A stretch of DNA of 64,000 nucleotides from Diacronema lutheri (taxonomy: Eukaryota > Haptophyta > Pavlovophyceae > Pavlovales > Pavlovaceae): assembly GCA_019448385.1 (NCBI GenBank), contig JAGTXO010000007.1, positions 496,001 through 560,000 of the forward strand, in the 5' to 3' direction. Positions within the stretch are counted from its first letter, which is position 1, and the number at the start of each line of letters is the position of its first letter. The notes under the pieces were generated by a model that saw nothing but the letters and a program-made list of their open reading frames with translations, was not told the origin of the DNA and ran no database searches. Positions 20,440-29,872 of the stretch are shown here, piece by piece. Position numbers and translations under genes: made by a program.

Positions 20440-20816
20440 GCCCGGCGCCTCCGCCGCGTTATTCTGCCCGGCGCGCCAGCGCCCGCGCGCGCGCTGCCTC
20501 GGCCGCGCGCGAGTCCCGCGCCGTCCGGTCGGGCTCGGCGCGAAGCCGTCGGCCGTGACGGGTGTCCGCGTCGTGTCTGTACGACACATTGAAAGGCAAA
20601 GCGGACCCTTCTTGCTCTTCCTTGACAGCCGCGTCAGCGATGGCAGCGACGACAGGCAGCTGCCCAGAGCCGCGGGCGGCACGTGGCGGCTGTTCACCGA
20701 GACACGCGCAGTCGACGAGTTGGCGAGCCAATCGGGCGGTCGCGAGTCGAGTCCCACGATGGCGCCAAGGTCTTCCGTCCAGCCTCTCCGAGCAGAGCCC
20801 CCACAGCCCACTCGAC
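20440..20816. other. Intergenic, holds direct repeat copy A
   Basis: This 377-bp gap follows the kinase stop and the convergent end of the next gene. Its only feature I can name is repeat copy A (20466-20573). The rest is ordinary GC-rich sequence with short open frames on both strands and no recognisable product. Confidence 0.5.
20466..20573. repeat. 108-bp direct repeat, copy A
   Basis: A nearly identical sequence occurs in the same orientation at 22384-22493. The two flank the unknown gene at 20817-22165 and share almost all of the 108-110 bases, with differences at a few sites and a small length change near the end. Confidence 0.9.
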
Positions 20817-22165
20817 TCATGCGAGCACGGGCGAGCCCTCGTCGTCGGTCGAGGCGTCCGACTCCTCGCTCGACCTGGAATCGTAGAGCTGCGTCTCTTC
20901 GACCACCGGCCGCAGCCAGTCCTCGATGAAGACGGCGAGGTCGCATGCCGCATTGAGCAGATGGAAGCGGCTGACGCGCATGACGTGGAGACGCTGCTTC
21001 CCGCGCGTGCCACGCCGCCGCCGCCGCTTTTGGATCAACGTGTGCGCCTGATCCATTTCGTCCTGCAGCGCCATGTACTCGTTCGTCGCTCCGGACCCGT
21101 CGAGGCGCCTGAGCAGGTCGACGCCCCATCCTTGCGCGTCGACAATTTTGTTGCGCAAGTCCTCGTCAATAAGGTGGCGCGCGTAATCGTCGAGCACCAC
21201 GGCTGCGCAGCTGCGCGCGCCGACCGGCGCGGTCTCGTCCGCGAAGAGACGGCAAAGCCGGCGAGTCGCGGACTGCACCTGAGTGAAGGGCGTCGAGGTG
21301 CCAAATGGCCTTTCGCGTCCTTCACCCAGGTTGAACCTGATCAAGTGGCACCACGCGTGGTCATCCTGCATGGTCGTGAGCGCGAACGCGAGCGGGCCAA
21401 GCCACGCTGGCACCCTTGCCGTGTGCGCGGAGTCGATGTTGCTCAGCTCGTGCAAGACCTCGTCGACGAGCGCAGCTGCCCGGTCGAACGGAGCAGCAGG
21501 GGCTCGGGGATCCCTTTCGCGCGCCCCTCACGGAGCGTGTACACGCCGTCCAGGGTGCCGTGCGGCTTCGCGGCGCGCGCGAATCGAATGAGCACGGCGC
21601 CGAGCGCCGAGATCGAAGCGGCGCGCAGCTCGTCCGGCAGCCGCGCGCACACTCCGTGCGCGCACAGAGCGCGCGCGAGCAGTGGCGGCGGCTCGGGGAG
21701 GAGCCGCGTCAAATTCTTGGGCGAGGGGCGCCATACCTACTCCCATACCGCATTGGTCGCCAAGAACAGGATCAACGCGCGGTACACGCGCTCGGCCGCC
21801 GAACCGTGCGCGCGCGCAAGCGTGCCCACACCGTCCGAGCTGCGGAGCTCGGCGTCGAGCGCCTCGCACGCGCGCGCGACGACGGCGAGCCCCGCCTCGA
21901 GCTTGGCCTTGATCACGGCGCGCCTGGCAAGCGCTGCGTTCGAGCGGCCGTCGACGTCAGGCCCACGCCCCCGGCTCTTGGCCTCGGCGTCGTGCCCGAT
22001 GGACACTGGCGCCATGCCGATGGTTGCGGGCCATGGCGTGCGATGCAGCGTGATGCTGACGCGCGACAGGCTCGCGAGCGTCGCCACGTCCTGACGCGCG
22101 ATCGGGCGACCTCCATCGAGCTGCTCAGCCGTAAAGCCGCGCTCCGGATCGGCGGCGCATGCCAT
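20817..22165 (-). CDS. Unknown protein, three exons
   Basis: A likely model is exons 22165-21749, 21715-21532 and 21475-20817 (about 419 residues). The second intron (21531-21476, 56 nt, GTGAGG...GCAG) joins TLP to ALVDEVLHELS in phase. The first intron is uncertain: a 33-nt GT-AG removal deletes an in-frame TAG, and a 57-nt alternative ending at a later AG is equally in phase. The protein is mostly helical with a short acidic C-terminus (DSRSSEESDAST) and a basic RRRRRGTRG patch; an HxLIRF region lies in exon 3. I recognise no family. It is bounded by two copies of a direct repeat. Confidence 0.5.
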
Positions 22166-22599
22166 GATTGTACCGCAGAGCTCGGGCGACGGCGAGTGAG
22201 GGCCGTGGCATTGTGGCTACGCGGCAAGCTCTCGCACGCGCGCACGCAGTCAGCGCGAGCCGGTCCGAAGAGCGCCACAGCATGCGCGATGCCAGTGGCG
22301 AACCACCCCGGCATCTGCCATCGGATTCTACCGAGGCTCCGGTCGCCCGACTCCGGGCTCGGGCCCTCCGCCGGCGTGCACAGTGCCCGACGCGCCAGCG
22401 CCCGCGCGCGCGCCGCCTCGGCCGCGCGCGAGTCCCGCGCCGTCCGGTCGGGCTCGGCGCGAAGCCGTCGGCCGTGAACGGACGTCCGCGTCGCATCGCT
22501 ATCACGGCAAGAGAGTGAAGAAAAGGAGAAAACCCTCCCAGAAAAAAGGGAAGGGGCCCATCAACTTCCCCTCCGTCGAGTCTCCAGCAGGTCGGCAGA
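22166..22599. other. Intergenic, holds direct repeat copy B
   Basis: This gap separates the divergent starts of the unknown gene and the MYND gene. It contains repeat copy B (22384-22493) and then a purine-rich stretch (GAAGAAAAGGAG-type) immediately before the MYND start, which could be its 5' UTR. No other feature is visible. Confidence 0.5.
22384..22493. repeat. 108-bp direct repeat, copy B
   Basis: This is the partner of the copy at 20466-20573, in the same orientation 1.9 kb away. It ends about 107 bp before the MYND gene start. Neither copy resembles the ends of a known transposon and no target duplication is evident. Confidence 0.9.
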
Positions 22600-23565
22600 A
22601 TGCTCCCCTCCGACGCGATGCTGCGCGAAATCAACGACGAGGCTGGCGAACACGATGAGTTTTTCGGCCTCAATGCCCCGATCGAAGAGGTTCTTGGGTT
22701 CCCGCCCGACGGCGATGCGGCGCTGCTCGCCTTTGCACGGGTGGCAGCTCGCAACGGCGACCGGCTCGAGACGATCCGGCACGAGGGGAGCGCCGTCGTC
22801 TGCACCGTGTGCAACGTCGACGGGTTTTGCGGCGTGCTGACGGATGAGGTGGGCATGGTCCACTACCACAGCTACAAGGCGATGCAGACGACCATCCTCC
22901 GCAACACGAGCACTTTCTGCTTGCTCCGGCTGTGTCAAACACTTGTCAACTGGCCGCAGCTCGCGCCCGACGCGACCGAAGTGGTGATGCGCGTCGAGAT
23001 GGATCGCGACGACTTTGACGGTCACGAGGAATTCACGTACGACAACAATGACGAGCCCGTGTACCCGTCCGAGTCGGAGGAGTCCCTCTCGAGCGGCGAG
23101 GAGGATGCCGAGAGCCGGCGGCGGCCTGTCGGCGAGCTCAGGGTGAAGCTCACCCCGCGTCTCGACTTGTCAAACTACGCGACCTTGGGTGTCAAAGTGC
23201 AGATGCGCGTTGCGAATCGCGACCGCAAGAAGCACGTGTCCACGCTCGGCGATCCGCGCAAGGCCTGCCTCTACGGCGAGGTGCGGACGTGCTTTGCGTG
23301 CGGGCACCGCAATCCGCGCATGCTGGCGTGCGCGGCGTGCCGCGCGGCGGGGAAAGCCGCCTTTTACTGCGACCGCCAGTGCAAAGCGCGCGATTCGACG
23401 CGGCACCGCGCTGCGTGCGGCAGCACGTCGCGCGCCATGCCGCTGCCCAAAAAGTGGCAGGCCGGCCCCTCCGAACCGGCGTACTTCGACGAGGAGTCGT
23501 CGGACGTGGAGTGCGAAAGCGGCGAGGAGGACGAAGAGGACGAGGAGGTGGGGGTCGGCAGATAG
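22600..23565 (+). CDS. MYND-type zinc-finger protein
   Basis: The 321-residue protein has a C-terminal MYND-type zinc finger: CFACGHRNPRMLACAAC followed by FYCDRQCKA, an RH and a last C (about residues 228-270). MYND fingers bind proline-rich peptides. The N-terminal part (EIN-DEAGEHDEFF and the VCTVCNVDGFCG region) shows a possible extra Cys pair and is otherwise unrecognised. A Ser/Glu-rich acidic linker (SESEESLSSGEED) lies before the finger, and the protein ends with a long acidic tail. The role is unknown. It lies between two families of direct repeats. Confidence 0.75.
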   Translation: MLPSDAMLREINDEAGEHDEFFGLNAPIEEVLGFPPDGDAALLAFARVAARNGDRLETIRHEGSAVVCTVCNVDGFCGVLTDEVGMVHYHSYKAMQTTILRNTSTFCLLRLCQTLVNWPQLAPDATEVVMRVEMDRDDFDGHEEFTYDNNDEPVYPSESEESLSSGEEDAESRRRPVGELRVKLTPRLDLSNYATLGVKVQMRVANRDRKKHVSTLGDPRKACLYGEVRTCFACGHRNPRMLACAACRAAGKAAFYCDRQCKARDSTRHRAACGSTSRAMPLPKKWQAGPSEPAYFDEESSDVECESGEEDEEDEEVGVGR

Positions 23566-24276
23566 CTGGGCCATGGCGACGAGGCGACAACTGTTGGGCC
23601 ATGAAAGACCCGAGAATGCCCCTCGCTGGAACGCGTGAGGGCGCGCACCACCTCTCGGCGGGCGAGCTGCGGATGGGCGTGGACGTGCCGAAAATACTAA
23701 CGGCGCTTACGTCAGGACAGCGGGGTCAGCACCAGCTGCGGGGGAATCGAGTAGCCACCAATGTCGTCGATCCCCGCGCATCCCGGTCACCAGCGAGCGG
23801 GCAGCGAGGCGGTGCGGGCCCAGAGGCCCGCCCGCGCCTAGCCGCCGCGCACCGCCGGCGCCCCCCGGCCGCGCGCGCCGCCGCACCCTCCGCAGCCGCG
23901 GCGCGCACCACAGCTAGCCGCGCCCGCGCCAGCAGATGCCCGAGGGCCGACAGAATTCACCGCCGCCACCGAGCCGCCGCCAGCCCTGCCGCCGGACAGA
24001 CCGCCGAGTGCGCCGCCGCCCGCACCACGCGCGCCGCCGCCCCGCACGCCTACGCGCCGCCGGCCGCCGCCCCCGAGCGCGCCTCCGCCCGCCGCCAGCG
24101 AACCTGTCGGCCCGCCGGCAATCCGCCCACCATCGCTCAGCCTCCCGCCCACCGACGCGCGCACCGCGGCCTCCCCCGCCACAGCCCACCGACCCGCTTG
24201 CAAAGGCAGAGGCGGGAGCAGACAGAGCAGAGGGTTCCTGAAGCGCGAGACGGGGGACAATTGAGGGCACCTCACG
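23566..24276. other. Intergenic, holds 194-bp duplication copy 1
   Basis: The 711 bp after the MYND gene contain duplication copy 1 (23957-24150). In frame with copy 2 it would code for a proline-rich segment, but no ATG precedes it and a stop lies upstream, so no gene is claimed. The remaining sequence is unremarkable. Confidence 0.5.
23957..24150. repeat. 194-bp duplication, copy 1
   Basis: This sequence is repeated at 24617-24810 with only two differences (24052/24712 and 24084/24744). The offset is exactly 660 bp, a multiple of three. It encodes a Pro/Ala-rich segment (PPPALPPDRPPSAPPPAP) on the + strand. Confidence 0.95.
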
Positions 24277-24310
24277 ATGACGACGGCCTTACTTGGGAAC
24301 ACCAAAAACA

Positions 24311-24339
24311 GGTCCCACACGCGTAAAACGTGTGGGACC
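24311..24339. repeat. Perfect 11-bp inverted repeat (hairpin)
   Basis: GGTCCCACACG and its exact reverse complement CGTGTGGGACC flank the 7-base loop CGTAAAA. The stem is perfect, which is unlikely by chance in so short a span. It may be an RNA stem-loop, a terminus of a degraded mobile element or a protein site. Confidence 0.8.
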
Positions 24340-24616
24340 CGCGGCGGCAGCCGGCATGGTCCCCCCATCTCGCGAACAAACGAGTGCGCATCGCGAGCGG
24401 GGATCTTGAAAGTCTTGTGGGAAGGCGCCGCCACCGGCACGCCCGTCCTAGTAATCGCCACCGTCGTCCTCGAAGACCGTGCCTGCGTCGTCCGAGTAGT
24501 AGCCACCGAGGGGCCGTTCGCCATCGTCCAGGCGGGCGGACGGCCGAGCCGCGTCGACAGCTCGCACCGCCGCGTCGACGTGCGGGAACCAGCCTTCATC
24601 GCCAGCCCAGAGCATC

Positions 24617-24810
24617 TCACCGCCGCCACCGAGCCGCCGCCAGCCCTGCCGCCGGACAGACCGCCGAGTGCGCCGCCGCCCGCACCACGCGCGCCGCCGC
24701 CCCGCACGCCTCCGCGCCGCCGGCCGCCGCCCCCGAGCGCGCCCCCGCCCGCCGCCAGCGAACCTGTCGGCCCGCCGGCAATCCGCCCACCATCGCTCAG
24801 CCTCCCGCCC
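24617..24810. repeat. 194-bp duplication, copy 2
   Basis: This is the second copy of the 194-bp segment at 23957-24150, direct and 660 bp away. It ends 84 bp before the start of the helical-repeat gene. Confidence 0.95.
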
Positions 24811-24893
24811 GAAAATAGGCTCCCGGGAAAAATCCTTGAATCAATCAATCAAACTGCGGGCGTGAGCACCACCGCGCTCTCGAAGCCGTCGCC

Positions 24894-26544
24894 ATGGCTC
24901 GGCTTTCTGCCGACAAGGCTCGGCGACGCGCGCGGCGCCTGATCGAGAGCCTGAAGCGCGGCGAGCTGGGAGGTCTGCACGAACTCAGCGACATCTTTCA
25001 TGCGCACCCGCCCGACGTCGAGCACGCGGACGCGGACCTGGCCGTCCACGCGCTCGGGCGCTGCTTCGAGGCGCCCTTCCTGTCGTCGGCCGGCGCGCCG
25101 ACTGAGCGCGACCGCTCGCTCGTCTGGCTCGGGATCTACGTGGCGTGGCAGCTCATGTACGTTCGCGTGACAATTGATGCGCCGCTTGCCGAGCGCGGCA
25201 TCGCGCAAATGCTGCGCGCGTGCGACGAGCATTGGGAGGCGCTCGCCACGCTTGGCTGCGCCGACGAGCGGGTGGCGCTGGTTGACGCGCGCGGGACGGT
25301 GGCGCGCTTCGCGTGCGTCATCAGCACGCGGCTTGTCAACTTCGCCGCGCTTGGTGACATCATGCCGCGCCTCGTGCCCAAGCTCCTGGCTGTCGCCGCC
25401 GAGCTGCTCGACGGCGCGGAAATGATCGTCTGGCCGGGCGTTTTGGGGCTGGGCGAGGAGAACGCGAGATTGAAGCGCGAACAGAGCGCCTTGCGCGCCC
25501 TTGCGGCGGCGCTTCGCACCACGCGGCTTTTCGTCATGCACGAGCCTGCGCGCGCCGCCCTCTGCACCCCGGTCGCCATGGCCGCACTCGGCCGCATCAT
25601 CAAGGAGCTGGGCGATTGGGCGTCGCGACCTGCGTCGCTTGATGAGCCCATCACGATCGAACATGCGGGCTTTGCATCGGAGCTCGTCGACATCCTGCGC
25701 TGCCTTGCCGCGGCGGATGGCGGGGCAAAGCGGCTCATGCGCATCGGCGCGATGCAGCCTCTGGCCGCCATCCTGCGCGCCCCCTTCTCCGTGCCGCCTT
25801 GCGCTCCGCGCGCCATCGGCAAAGTCGAGTCGCGCCCATCGTTGCGCGAGCACGCGGCCGCGGCGCTCACGCCGTGTGCGAGGCTCACGGGCTCGACGGG
25901 CTGCGCGGCGCGCGCGGAGCTGTGGGCCGAGCGTGTACCGCACGCCGCGCTGCGCTTGATCAAAGCAAACGACAGCTCGCTCACTGACGAAATCCCTGCA
26001 GCATTCCACATGCGCGAGCTCGCGCGCGGCGCGCTGCTCGCGCACGCGGTCCTCACCGACGTCACGGGCACGGCGAGCGCGCTCGAAAGTTTGCATGGCG
26101 CCGGCGCCGAGGCAGCACTCGCCGCGCTGCGCGACGACGTGCGCACCGCCTTGTCGCACCCGTCCATGTCCTCCGAAGAGCGCGCGCTGCTGTGTGAGGC
26201 GCTCGCTTGCCTCGACGTGCCGATGCCCGCCGCCGCAAGCTTTGCCGTGCGAGGTTTTGCGGTCGAGTATGTCGCGCGCCGACAGCGCGCGCGCCGAGAG
26301 CCGCGTCCAGACGCTCTTCGCCGCTCGGCGGCGCGAGCGGCCGATGGCGGCGGCTGTGCCCTTCGACGCGAGCTTCGCGCGAGGCTGGGGCCAGCGCATG
26401 ATCGAAGCGATCCCCACGCTCTTCCCGGCAGACGATCAAGCACTTGGGACGACGCTGCTCGCATGCGTGCTGGACGCCGACTTTGCCGCGCCCTTCAACA
26501 AGATTGTGCACGAAATCTGGGCTTGGCAGAGGCCGGAGGACTGA
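24894..26544 (+). CDS. Helical protein of unknown function, perhaps armadillo-like
   Basis: Exons are 24894-26246 and 26311-26544 (528 residues); the 64-nt intron (GTGCGA...CCAG) is phase 0 and joins ASFA to TLFAARR. The sequence is almost entirely helical, with many Leu/Ala repeats (for example ALRALAAALRTTRLFVMHE and ILRCLAAADGGAKRLMRIG) that look like ARM- or HEAT-type repeats, though I cannot assign a family. No signal peptide or membrane helix is seen. The exon 2 end (FNKIVHEIWAWQRPED) is distinctive and could anchor a search. Confidence 0.6.
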
Positions 26545-26671
26545 TTGCTGCAAAGCAGCGATTGTGTTGGCATTGTGTCCGTGCTGCATGTGTGTGTGTG
26601 TGACTGCATGTCCGTGTGACACGCATGGCGGGGATCCTTATTATGGTACTAATTTGCCAGAGGAAAGAAAC

Positions 26672-27361
26672 TCAGGGGTCCTTGCCCGCCCAATCCACGA
26701 CGAGCTCGTCGTCGTCGTCGTCGTCGAGCCCAAAGTCAAGCTCGTCGTCCTCCTCCCCTCCCTCCTCCGCGCCGCCGTCCGCCGCGCCGGCGCCGTCCTC
26801 GTCCGCACCGCCGGTCGTGCGCGCCTCGGCGGCAAGCCTGTCGATGAGCGCCATCACGCGCACGGGCGACGAGATATCAATGTCGGTGAACGTGAGCTCG
26901 GGCACGCGGCGCATGTGCGTCAACCTCTGCGCAAGCTCGTAGCGCAGCGACTTGCGGTTATCTTGCAGCCAGCGGATCGCGCGCAGCCCGTCGAGCTTCT
27001 CGCCGAGCGTGGAGACGCGCACCTTGGCGGTGCGCATGTCGTCGGTGACGGTCACGTCGACGATCGAGATCATCTGCCGTATTTGCGCCTTGATCGGGTT
27101 GCGCTGTTGGTGGATGTCGCCCGCGCTGATCAGCGACGCGAGCTCGGCGCGCACGACCTGGCCGACGCGCGAGCCACGCCGGCCGTCGTTGGAGCGCGGC
27201 GCGCGCGCTCGCGGCGCGCCCATCGCGCAGGCGGCGCGCGCGATGCGGAGCGCGGCGCGCGCGCGCGCCACGCCGACGCGCGCGTCCACGCCGCGCGGGC
27301 GCGCCGCTGCCGCGAGTAGGCAGCACAGCGCGACGGCGCGCGCGGCTCGACGTGCCGCCAT
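26672..27361 (-). CDS. rbfA: Ribosome-binding factor A, plastid form
   Basis: RbfA matures the 30S subunit by acting on the 5' end of 16S rRNA. The 229-residue protein has the RbfA core with RRGSRVGQVVRAELA near residue 62, a central VTDDMRTAKVRVS strand, then LRYELAQRLTHMRRVPELTF. The ATG at 27361 opens a hydrophobic leader (ARAVALCCLLAAAARP) and then an Ala/Arg-rich region, consistent with a signal plus transit peptide. The C-terminal 50 residues are acidic (DDELDFGLDDDDDDE), an extension outside the bacterial family length. It is head-to-head with plastid Cpn60 (141 bp). Confidence 0.88.
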   Translation of the reverse strand: MAARRAARAVALCCLLAAAARPRGVDARVGVARARAALRIARAACAMGAPRARAPRSNDGRRGSRVGQVVRAELASLISAGDIHQQRNPIKAQIRQMISIVDVTVTDDMRTAKVRVSTLGEKLDGLRAIRWLQDNRKSLRYELAQRLTHMRRVPELTFTDIDISSPVRVMALIDRLAAEARTTGGADEDGAGAADGGAEEGGEEDDELDFGLDDDDDDELVVDWAGKDP

Positions 27362-27502
27362 GCGGGCTGGAACGTCGGCAGCGGAAGCGCGTCGAAGAGC
27401 GTGAAGGCTTCTCAGCACAAAACCGAAAGAGGAGCCGCGTGGCTTGTTTGCGCGCGCCATTGCTGCGTGTACGCCTCGACGCGGCCGGCACAATCAGCGA
27501 GG
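27362..27502. promoter_or_regulatory. Divergent RbfA/Cpn60 promoter
   Basis: These 141 bp are the only space between two divergent genes for plastid protein biogenesis. The stretch contains no clear TATA element. Co-regulation of ribosome maturation and chaperonin expression is an inference from the arrangement. Confidence 0.45.
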
Positions 27503-29462
27503 ATGATGCTCTCCCTCGCGGTCGGGCTTGTCGCGAGTGGCTACGCGCCGCGGCCAGCGGCGCTGAGCGCGCTGTCCGGGGCGCGCGCGCAGCGCGCCAC
27601 CGTCCGCATGGCCAAGACGGTCGACTTTGACGACGTGAGCCGGCAGAAGCTGATGGAGGGGATCGACATTGTCGCGAATGCCGTGAAGGTGACGCTCGGG
27701 CCCAAGGGGAGGAACGTGGTGCTCGAGCGCGCGTACGGCGCGCCCGAGATCGTGAACGACGGCGTCACCATCGCGCGCGATATCGAGCTCTCCGACCCGC
27801 AGCAGAACGTCGGCGTGAAGCTGCTCGTCGAGGTCGCGTCCAAGACGGACCTCAAGGCGGGCGACGGCACGACGACAAGCACGGTGCTGGCACAGGCGAT
27901 GGTGCGCGAGGGGCTGAAATCGGTCGCCGCCGGCGCCTCGCCCGTCTCGTTGCAGCGCGGCATCGGCAAGGCCGCGCGCAAGATCGTCAGCGAGGTGACC
28001 AAGCTCGCGACGCCGATCAAGGGGAACGACGACCTGCGCTCGATCGCGACGATCTCGTGCAACTCGGTGGAGATGGGGCGGATCATCGCGACGGCGTTCG
28101 AGCGTGTCGGCGCGCTTGGCTCCACTTCCGTTGAGGACGGGCAGGTCCTCAGCGACGAGATCGACTTCACCGAGGGCATGGAGATTGACCGGGGCTACTC
28201 GTCGCCCTACTTTGTGAAGAACCAGGAGACGCAGAGCGCGCAGCTCAACAGGCCGCGCGTACTCATCACCGACCGCAAGCTGACCAACATGGGCGAGATG
28301 GTCACGCTGCTCGAGGCCATCGTCAAGCTCAAGCAGCCCCTCGTCATCTTCGCTGACGACGTGACCGGTGAGGCGCTCTCCTCCCTAGTGCTCAACAAGA
28401 TGCGAGGCGTGCTCGACGTCGTCGCCGTCAAGGCGCCCGGCTTCGGCGAGCGGCGGCGCGCGTACATGGAGGATATTGCGGTGCTGACGGGCGCCACCTT
28501 CGTCACCGAGCAGCTCGGCCTCACGATGGAGCAGGTCACGCCCGACATGCTCGGCCTTGCGGAGCGCATCGTCGTCGGGAAGGAGGTCACGACGATCATC
28601 TCGACCGGCGAGCACACGGACGCGGTCGCTGCGCGGATCAAGCTGATCCAAAAGCAAAAGACCGAGACGGACAACCAGTTTGACATCGAGAAGGCCGAGG
28701 AGCGCATCGCGAAGCTCGGCGGCGCCATCGCTCGCATCAAGGCACGCGCGCGCGCGCGCGCGCGTGGGGCGAGCTCGGCCGGTCGGCGTGGGCTGGATTG
28801 GATGCCTTGGGCGCGGTGGCTCGCCGGCGCGGTGTGCAAGGGGATGGCTCGCGCCGTGCGCGCGCCAGCTGCGGCCGCCCACGCAGCGCGCGCGCGTGCG
28901 ACGCGCGATGGCCTGCACCGTCCGCCTGTCCGCCATGCGCCCTGTCCGCCATGCGCAGGTTGGCGCGGCGACCGAGACGGAGCTCAAGGACAAGAAGCTG
29001 CGCTACGAGGACGCGCTCAACTCGGTCAAATGCGCGCTCGAGGCGGGCGTCGTCGCCGGCGGCGGCGCGACGCTCGCGTACCTCGCGGGCAGGCAGGAGG
29101 AGATCTTCAAGACGATGACGTTCGTCGACGAGGATGAGATGCGCGGTGCGGAGATTGTCTTCCGCGCGATCACGGCGCCGATCAAGCAGATCGCGGCGAA
29201 CGCGGGCGTCGACGGCTCCGTCGTGCTTGACACCGTCAAAGACGCCGAATACGGCTTTGGCTACAACGCTGCGACCGACCGTTACGAGAACCTCATCGAG
29301 AGCGGCGTGCTCGATCCGGCCAAGGTAACGCAATGGGCGGTGGAGAACTCGGCGTCAATCGCGGGCGCGATCCTCACCACCAACGTGCTCATCTGCGAGA
29401 TCCCCAAGCCGGAGGAGCCGCAGGCCGCGATGGGCGGCGGTGACATGGGCGGCATGTATTAG
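27503..29462 (+). CDS. cpn60: Cpn60 chaperonin, plastid type
   Basis: Group I chaperonin that folds proteins with ATP. Exons are 27503-28741 and 28959-29462 (580 residues). The N-terminus is MMLSLAVGLVASGYAPRP and then RATVRMAKTVDF, a signal-like leader plus transit region. Core motifs KVTLGPKGRNVVLE, IVNDGVTIAR and GDGTTTSTVLAQ are present. The intron is GC-AG with donor GCACGC and a GC-alternating stretch straight after it. Splicing joins ARIK to VGAATETELKDKKLR exactly as in GroEL. The C-terminus is MGGGDMGGMY, the usual GGM-type tail. Confidence 0.95.
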
Positions 29463-29872
29463 GCGCGCATGCCACACGGGCGCGCGCCAGCCCGTCGCCT
29501 CGTCCGCCGCCCTGTGGTGGTCGAATCTCAACGGCGGCGGCGAGGAACGGGGGGGGGGGGGGGGGGGGGGGGGAGAGGTGGGTCGCGCTGGACCGTGGAC
29601 GATCAGCGCTCCTTGCCTCGCGGGGGACGCGCGCGACACCGACATCTTGACGGACCTTGTCTGTGAGTTGTCATTTTGGCGTGGCCGTGCCGCGTATGCA
29701 CGGACACGCGCGCGCGCGGCTGATGCGCCGCGATGCGCGCGGAGGCCACTCGGCGCGAGAGCACGCGATGACGACGAACTCGCATCAGGCTCAGTTGGTC
29801 GCAACGACTCATTTCCTCTCCCGCGAGCGAAGAGCAACGCGGGCGGTGGACGGGCGCGTGCACACGGAAGGG
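29463..29872. other. Gap with 25-nt G tract
   Basis: This 410-bp gap lies between Cpn60 and the Pro-rich gene. A 25-base G homopolymer runs from 29549 to 29573. Upstream ATGs at 29696 and 29768 are in frame with the following gene and could extend it. I see no other feature. Confidence 0.6.
29549..29573. repeat. 25-nt G homopolymer
   Basis: A pure run of 25 G bases 87 bp past the Cpn60 stop. On the non-template strand it can form G-quadruplexes, and it is at the position where a 3' end or transcription pause would be expected; that use is inference. Confidence 0.85.

Larger units (their letters stand above)
24277..24942 (+). other. Pro-rich open frame, doubtful gene or remnant
   Basis: A 221-residue frame starts at 24277 and overlaps the next gene's start. 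The first 110 residues contain a beta-like stretch (VLVIATVVLEDRACVVRVV, then AIVQAGGRPSRVDSSHRR) that vaguely recalls the C-terminal tail of LTR-retroelement integrases. The rest is the proline-rich duplicated segment. A perfect hairpin lies inside its 5' end. Overlap with the start of the next gene and the repeat content argue against a normal protein gene. Confidence 0.25.

Noticed and set aside
19111-21129. 672-codon minus-strand frame across the kinase gene
   Set aside because: It is the complement of the kinase domain and shows no protein features.
28742-28770. Alternative Cpn60 donor after the GC tract (GTGGGG)
   Set aside because: It would insert eight Arg/Ala residues in a conserved GroEL segment; the GC donor gives an exact family junction.
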